Positions 58,313 through 64,000 of a stretch of 64,000 nucleotides of DNA are shown in pieces. Location of the stretch: assembly GCA_029851415.1 (NCBI GenBank), contig CM056741.1, positions 147,672,522 to 147,736,521 of the forward strand, read 5' to 3'. Made by a program: the position numbers and the translations under genes. The notes under the pieces were generated by a model. It was not told where the DNA came from and ran no database searches. It saw only the letters and a program-made list of their open reading frames with translations. Source of the DNA: Eretmocerus hayati (lineage: Eukaryota > Arthropoda > Insecta > Hymenoptera > Aphelinidae). How positions within the stretch are numbered: position 1 is the first letter of the stretch; each line of letters starts with the position of its first letter.

Positions 58313-59929
58313 CTGTAACATCAAAATTGATCTTCAACAGAACCCGCACTGAATTGAACAGTGAAATTTGAGAACAAGGAATTTATGTTGAATAGAGTAA
58401 GTATAAATTCACAGGATCTCCCAGATGGCAATACTCGGCATTTCAGATTCCAATGGTTACTAAGAGTAGTATCAAGTACTCTGGGTGGTTCTGGTGATCG
58501 AGTACTTAGATCAGTTCTCGTGGTAACATTCTTAGGGTGGTACTTATGATCGAGTTCTCAGGTTGATACTAGTGATCGAGTGCTCTGGGGGTATTCATGA
58601 TCGAGTGTTCAAGGTGGTGCTAGTGATCGAGTACCCGGAATAGTACCCAGGATGGTATTAATTAAGTACTTAGGGTGGTACTCGTGACCGAGTACTCAAC
58701 ATAGTACTCAGTATCAGGTACTTGAGGTGCTGCTTGTGATCAAGTACTCGGGCTGGTATCTAACCACGAGTACCAGCCAGAGTACTTCATCACGAGTACT
58801 ACCCTAAGTACTTGATCACCAATGAGTATTACTGTGAAAACTCAATCACGAGTACCACTGCTAGTATGCACCGGAATCTGGAGAGTTGCGAGGGTAATTT
58901 TAGGCTTCTATGAAGGGTACAAGGAAAACATTTACGTAAGTCCCTATTTGTACATGAACACGGATGATTTTCAAGGTTCTGAGGTCAAAAGTCCAGAATC
59001 TCTGGGGAAAAAATTTCTGTCAAAATCTCAAAATTGTGCTGTGATGAAAAAGAAACGAGTGGCATACCCAAATTCAGCGAGCAATTTCACCTGGGACCTG
59101 CTAGGTCAGTCTTTTGGTGGATGATCCTTAACCAAAATGGCAATCGGTATTTTATTCCATTTCCACCCAACAGAGTATCATTTCCTTCATACAATGAAGA
59201 CCTGCTTGACTGAAAACTAGCTCTTTCAACAACAAAAGTGTGACAAACCAGGGAAACAAATGAGTCTCGATTAGAGCTGGAGCATACTTGAAGCTACCTC
59301 AGCTTAGAGATGAAAGCTATGTATCACAAAGAGACTCGCATGGGATGTAAGATGAAAGTCACATTCGCTGTAAAACAAGGGTCAAAGAGGAAGCTGGGCA
59401 AGATAAATGGGTATTCCTGAGAGTGCAAGTGTCGAGAGCATGGCATTTTTGGTCGTCGTTGTCGTCACTGTTCTTTACTATGTATCTTCAACAAATTGTA
59501 AGTTCTCCGCATCTCTGACAAGACTTCAATACGCTGTCAATGTACACCCTTCGTACGAGTCTCACGGCGGTGCCTGTGTTGGACGACTCTCGTCGATGAT
59601 TCTAACAGACAGCCGGGTAGCTTTGAGTATCAGTCGAGTAAGCGCAGGAGCGAGCGTGGAGAATTCCGATCCTGTATAAGGCACGACAAAGCGATTCTAT
59701 TCTATTTTATAATGCAGACGAAACGTCGTGGAAGACTTACTCCTTTAAAGTCAAGCGTAAGAGTTTGCTTCTCGGTTTGCTCTATCCCATGAATGCGCAA
59801 TCAATGCCGAGAAGTGACAATGTCGATAGCCAGTTGCAAGTGCCAGTACAGAGCTAACTGTGATGACTCACAAGTAATTTTACGAGAAAATGATATAAGG
59901 TAAGTGTACCCAACTTGCCTCTGTACCCA
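58313..59929 (-). other. Probable Wnt10 upstream intron
   Basis: Contains the GATCGAGTACTC array (58477-58856). No upstream Wnt exon was recognised on the - strand. A + strand frame at 59407-59679 is discussed under findings. Confidence 0.5.
58477..58856. repeat. Minisatellite of GTGATCGAGTACTC units, switching orientation
   Basis: About ten units of roughly 30 bp containing GGTGGTACT and GATCGAGTACT run in one direction to about 58755. They then continue inverted as CACGAGTACCA and CATCACGAGTACT to 58856, another array with a mirror point. Confidence 0.85.
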
Positions 59930-61633
59930 CTCGGTAAAAACATTTCACGTGATATTTCACGTGAAACAGGTGAGATATTACGTGATATTGGGCCATAATA
60001 TCACGTGAAATCTCACGTAATATTAGATTTTAAAATGCGTATTTCTGCATATTTGAGTCGACGATGAGGGTTCTGCTTAGTCCTAAATGATGCATCGAGG
60101 GCCAATTATTAGTTCGATGCCTTAAATTAATCTAAAAATGTGAAATATAAACCGAATAAAATCCGACAGTCTGAGGCGTCTGTGCCGCGGGCCGGCGACT
60201 GCTGCGCCACCATACTGCGCAGTCGTCTCTCTCGTTTCACTTGAAATTTTACGTAGAATCTCACGTGAGATAATACCTAAAACATCACGTGAGATTTCAC
60301 CTAAAATATCACGTGAAATTTTGCGTAAGACTTTCATGCCACGGTCAGCTATTCCAGGCTAGCAGAAGACAAAATCTGACATGTATATATAACCTCGCCG
60401 AGGTTATATGGTTGAGTAGCTCGGTGTTTCCTGGCTGTGTGTTCAAGTTTTAGGGTTATATTGCGGTTGGAGAAGTTTTGCTTTCATCTTATTTCTATGC
60501 ATGGGATCTCAAAAAAGAACGAATAGTGTCCCCACACAGTGTTTCCCGGTTTTCAGAAAAATCTGTGGAATGAATTGCCTCATAGAAATGTGAGAGGTAA
60601 ATTATCTAAGAAAAGTGTAGCACTCGATAAGAGATTTGTTTCCGGAGTGGCATACCAGAAACAGAGTGACAAATGAAAAGAGAAGACACTGATCGATTCT
60701 CATCATTCAGCTTGGTCTTTTTCTTCCATACATTGACCTGGTATGCCTCAGTCCAGATCTCAAAGCTCAACATTGGTACATGGAATGGACTGCTCAAGGC
60801 AAAGAAGTGACTACTGTGTCTTGTGGTTTAAATGCTTGTTTATTTCTGCTCCTAGACATAATACTCATCATTTCCTCCACAAGACTCAACAATCTCTTCA
60901 ACATCATCATCCAATTGTTTCAAAGCGAAGTGGAATATTGTTAGTATGTGTGGATGTAGAAGAGGACCATTTACTTTCTCACAAATGTCATCGGACACAT
61001 TGAAATAAGGCAACACATAACTGTTCATGATTAAGTTTATTCCTTATTACAACATCAGAAAGTAAAGAGATAGATACACGCTTAAATTCCCTCTTCATAT
61101 CCTAAGAATCTTACAACAACTTGTCAACTTGAAACCAGAATAGTCGGTTCACCAAACTAGTATTCAACGCCTTACATATTACATATACTACAATGTGAAA
61201 AGTTTGGTAAACTGTAGAAGCTGCATGGAACATTGTCCTTGAACAGACTATTTACACAAATATAAATACGTATAATATACATCAACATCTGGGGAAAATA
61301 CTCTTCATAAATATCTATGATCTCTGGTGCTAACAATATATATAGATATTCATAGAGAATATTTTCTCCAGATGTTGATGTATATTATACGTATTTATAT
61401 TTGTGTGAATAGTCTGTCCAAGGACAATGTTCCATGCAGCTTCTACAGTTTACCAAACTTTTCACATTGTAGTATATATGTAATATGTAAGGCGTTGAAT
61501 ACTAGTTTGGTGAACCGACTATTCTGGTTTCAAGTTGACAAGTTGTTGTAAGATTCTTAGGATATGAAGAGGGAATTCAAGCGTGTATCTATCTCTTTAC
61601 TTTCTGATGTTGTAATAAGGAATAAACTTAATC

Positions 61634-61864
61634 ATGAACAGTTATGTGTTGCCTTATTTCAATGTGTCCGATGACATTTGTGAGAAAGTAAATGGTCCTC
61701 TTCTACATCCACACATACTAACAATATTCCACTTCGCTTTGAAACAATTGGATGATGATGTTGAAGAGATTGTTGAGTCTTGTGGAGGAAATGATGAGTA
61801 TTATGTCTATAGAAATAAACAAGCATTTAAACCACAAGACACAGTAGTCACTTCTTTGCCTTGA
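61634..61864 (+). CDS. 76-codon ORF in the right arm of the palindrome
   Basis: Acidic frame starting MNSYVLPYFNVSDDICEKV, with FALKQLDDDVEEIVESCGG near the middle. The inverted copy in the left arm (reading down from about 61029) is the same up to EYYV, where an indel introduces a stop. It may be a fragment of the protein of the parental element. I recognise no family and give it low coding probability. Confidence 0.25.
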   Translation: MNSYVLPYFNVSDDICEKVNGPLLHPHILTIFHFALKQLDDDVEEIVESCGGNDEYYVYRNKQAFKPQDTVVTSLP

Positions 61865-62236
61865 GCAGTCCATTCCATGTACCAATGTTGAGCTTTGAGA
61901 TCTGGACTGAGGCATACCAGGTTAATGTATGGAAGAAAAAGACCAAGCTGAATGATGAATTGATCAGTGTCTTCTCTTTTCATTTGTCACTCTGTTTCTG
62001 GTATGCCACTCCGAAAACAAATCTCTTATCGAGTGCTACACTTTTCTTAGATAATTTACCTCTCACATTTCTATGAGACAATTCATTTCACAGATTTTTC
62101 TGAAAACCGGGAAACACTGTGTGGGGACACTATTCGTTCTTCTTTGAGATCCCATGCATGCATAGAAATAAGATGAAAGCAAAACTTCTCCAACCGCAAT
62201 ATAACCCTAAAACTTGAACACACAGTCAGGAAACAC

Positions 62237-62446
62237 CATAGACATAGAAGTATAGACTGCTGGTCCCGTATACTTGCCGTTGTCATCGAAGCATAGACCT
62301 TTGCGTGAGAGTGAGAGAGACGGCATGCTCCAAGACGCACGCTTTTAACACGCGATTCCTATGTTGCTTCTCTCTCACTCTCATTGGGGAGCCTCGATGT
62401 CAACGGCGAAGATATGGGACCGGCAGTCTATACTTCTATGTCTATG
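62237..62446. mobile_element. 210-bp MITE nested in the palindrome's right arm
   Basis: Inverted ends CATAGACATAGAAGTATAG, imperfectly complementary for about 50 bp. It is flanked by GGAAACAC on both sides (62229-62236 and 62447-62454), an 8-bp duplication (9 bp if the next C is counted). The left arm of the palindrome carries the empty site, which confirms the borders. Eight-bp duplications fit hAT, and 8-9 bp also fits Mutator-like elements. Confidence 0.9.
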
Positions 62447-62949
62447 GGAAACACCGAGCGACTCAACCATATAACCTCGGCGAGGTTATATATACATGTC
62501 AGATTTTGTCTTCTGCTAGCCTGGAATAGCTGACCGTGGCATGAATGTCTTACGCAAAATATCACGTGATATTTTAGGTGAAATCTCACGTGATATTTTA
62601 GGTAAAATCTCACGTGAGATTCTACGTAAAATTTCAGGTGAAACGAGAGAGACGCCTGCGCAGTATACGGTGGCGCAGCAGTCGCCGGTCCGCGGCACAG
62701 ACGCCTCGGCTGTCGGATTTCATTCGGTTTATATTTCACATTTTTAGATTAATTTAAGGCATCGAACTAATAATTGGCCCTCGATGCATCATTTAGGACT
62801 AAGCAGAACCTTCATCGTCGACTCAAATATGCAAAAATACGCATTTTAAAATCTAATATTACGTGAGATTTCACGTGATATTATGGCCCAATATCACGTA
62901 ATATCTCACCTGTTTCACGTGAAATATCACGTGAAATGTTTTTACCGAG

Positions 62950-64000
62950 CAACTTGCCCCCATATGCCGATCTCAGGAATGGGCGCTCGTTGACCTTCCC
63001 GCATTTTTTTTTTACGTTTGTTATGTTAAAATATGAGAAAATACGTAGTTTTCATCGACCCCGGATCATTTCTGCGTTCTCCAGAAAATATAAAGTGAGT
63101 TTTCCATTTTTCGTGTTTGCACGGCTAAGAAATCACCGAGGAAATCGCGTTCACTAAAACCGGTGCCAATTTATTTTTATTCGACCAATCTTGACGTACT
63201 TTAGCGCATTCGATTCCTTGTCTCAAGACCTTCAAAATTCTCTCTTCAGGGTTGCAGAACTCTGATTTGGAGCGATTTTATGTATAAAAGACGAAGATGG
63301 TTTGAGAATCAAAAAGGCCGACATCGGAGTGTACCCAACATGCCTCCATATGGTTATCTCGGAAAGGCGTGCAGTATGGCTTTTTTTACCACTCAGAACG
63401 TGTTTATCACGTCAAAATAGGTCGGAAACAGTGTTTTGGGCCAACTAAAAGTTACAAATGCCGCTGCGTGGTGATCAAAACGGATCAAAGCCATTTTTCG
63501 CATTTCATCGCCGATTTACATTGTTTAAAATGATGGGGGCAAGTTGGGTACACACTTTTGTAAACTCTCAAAAATCACCTTTTGGGACAATTCAAACAGT
63601 TCGGCTCCACTTCATCCAAATTGGACGTATCTTAGCTCATTTTAAAGGTCTTGAAACAAGCTTCAAAATGAGTTAAAGTACGTTGGAAAATATTGAGATT
63701 AGCCAGAATGATTAAGAAAATGGCTTAATGGGGGCAAGTTGGGTACACTGACCTTATATAGAAAATGTCTGGGTTTCAGACGCCTATTTGAGCCATTCTT
63801 TTCAATTCTGTCGGGCAAATATGAATATATATGCCGGTACAGAGGATTAAAAATATTTTTTCGGGCCCCAACATGGTAAATAAAACTATGGGTAACTTTT
63901 TTCACTACATTTTACGTGATTTTTTTTACTAAACTTCTTATAGCTCAGAAATAACGTTAGAAAACAAGATGCAGTTCAGCGAATCTGGAAAGTAAGCAAA
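62950..64000. other. Repetitive flank, no gene
   Basis: AT-rich. The phrase GGGGGCAAGTTGGGTACAC occurs near 63536 and 63728, and an inverted variant GTGTACCCAACATGCC occurs near 63331. The same phrase brackets the palindrome insertion site at 59904 and 62950. This is a separate, older repeat family. Confidence 0.55.

Larger units (their letters stand above)
59930..62949. mobile_element. 3-kb palindromic element with CACGTG-rich ends
   Basis: Tips CTCGGTAAAAACATTTCACG are perfectly inverted at both ends. The arms (about 1.39 kb each, ignoring a nested insertion) meet near 61316-61342. The outer parts are dense with TTTCACGTGA and AAATCTCACGTGA words. Flanks suggest insertion into a repeat reading TGTACCCAACTTG with a CA duplication (59928-59929 and 62950-62951). 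Arms are nearly identical but show small indels, including one that breaks the left copy of the 76-codon frame. Confidence 0.92.

Overview
This is a eukaryotic nuclear window from an arthropod, most probably an insect. The evidence is GT-AG introns of 68 bp to 5.4 kb, an animal-type fatty acid synthase, a Wnt10 gene with an arthropod-style basic insertion, insect-like TATA plus TCAGTC promoter spacing, and jockey-like LINE, piggyBac-like and other transposon remnants. I cannot name the species.

Only two genes are well supported, and they converge. On the + strand, positions 193-21669 hold thirteen exons of a fatty acid synthase: dehydratase, central non-catalytic region, enoyl reductase, ketoreductase, acyl carrier protein and thioesterase. 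All exons join in phase into 1,560 codons plus a stop, and the catalytic residues are present. The ketosynthase and acyltransferase exons lie to the left of the window. On the - strand, 58312-51971 holds the last two exons of Wnt10; its earlier exons lie to the right or were not recognised.

Most of the rest is repetitive. FASN introns carry small inverted-repeat elements, three foldbacks, and a 3.75-kb DNA transposon with 570-bp terminal repeats, a decayed transposase and a nested retroelement fragment. From 23.69 to 30.83 kb is a satellite of about 100 units of 69 bp, ending in a 1,379-bp tandem duplication. From 32.29 to 33.38 kb is a cluster of GTAACG palindromes, a TATA/initiator promoter and a 73-codon ORF. 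Next come a 2.1-kb foldback, a LINE remnant split by a 352-bp element, a 1-kb foldback, a 3.7-kb GC-tipped element with mirrored 28-bp arrays, and low-complexity arrays in the Wnt10 intron. Last is a 3-kb palindrome with CACGTG-rich ends that carries a nested insertion.

The recurring theme is long inverted repeats. At least seven separate large foldbacks occur, several inside transcribed introns, where they could form long hairpin RNAs.
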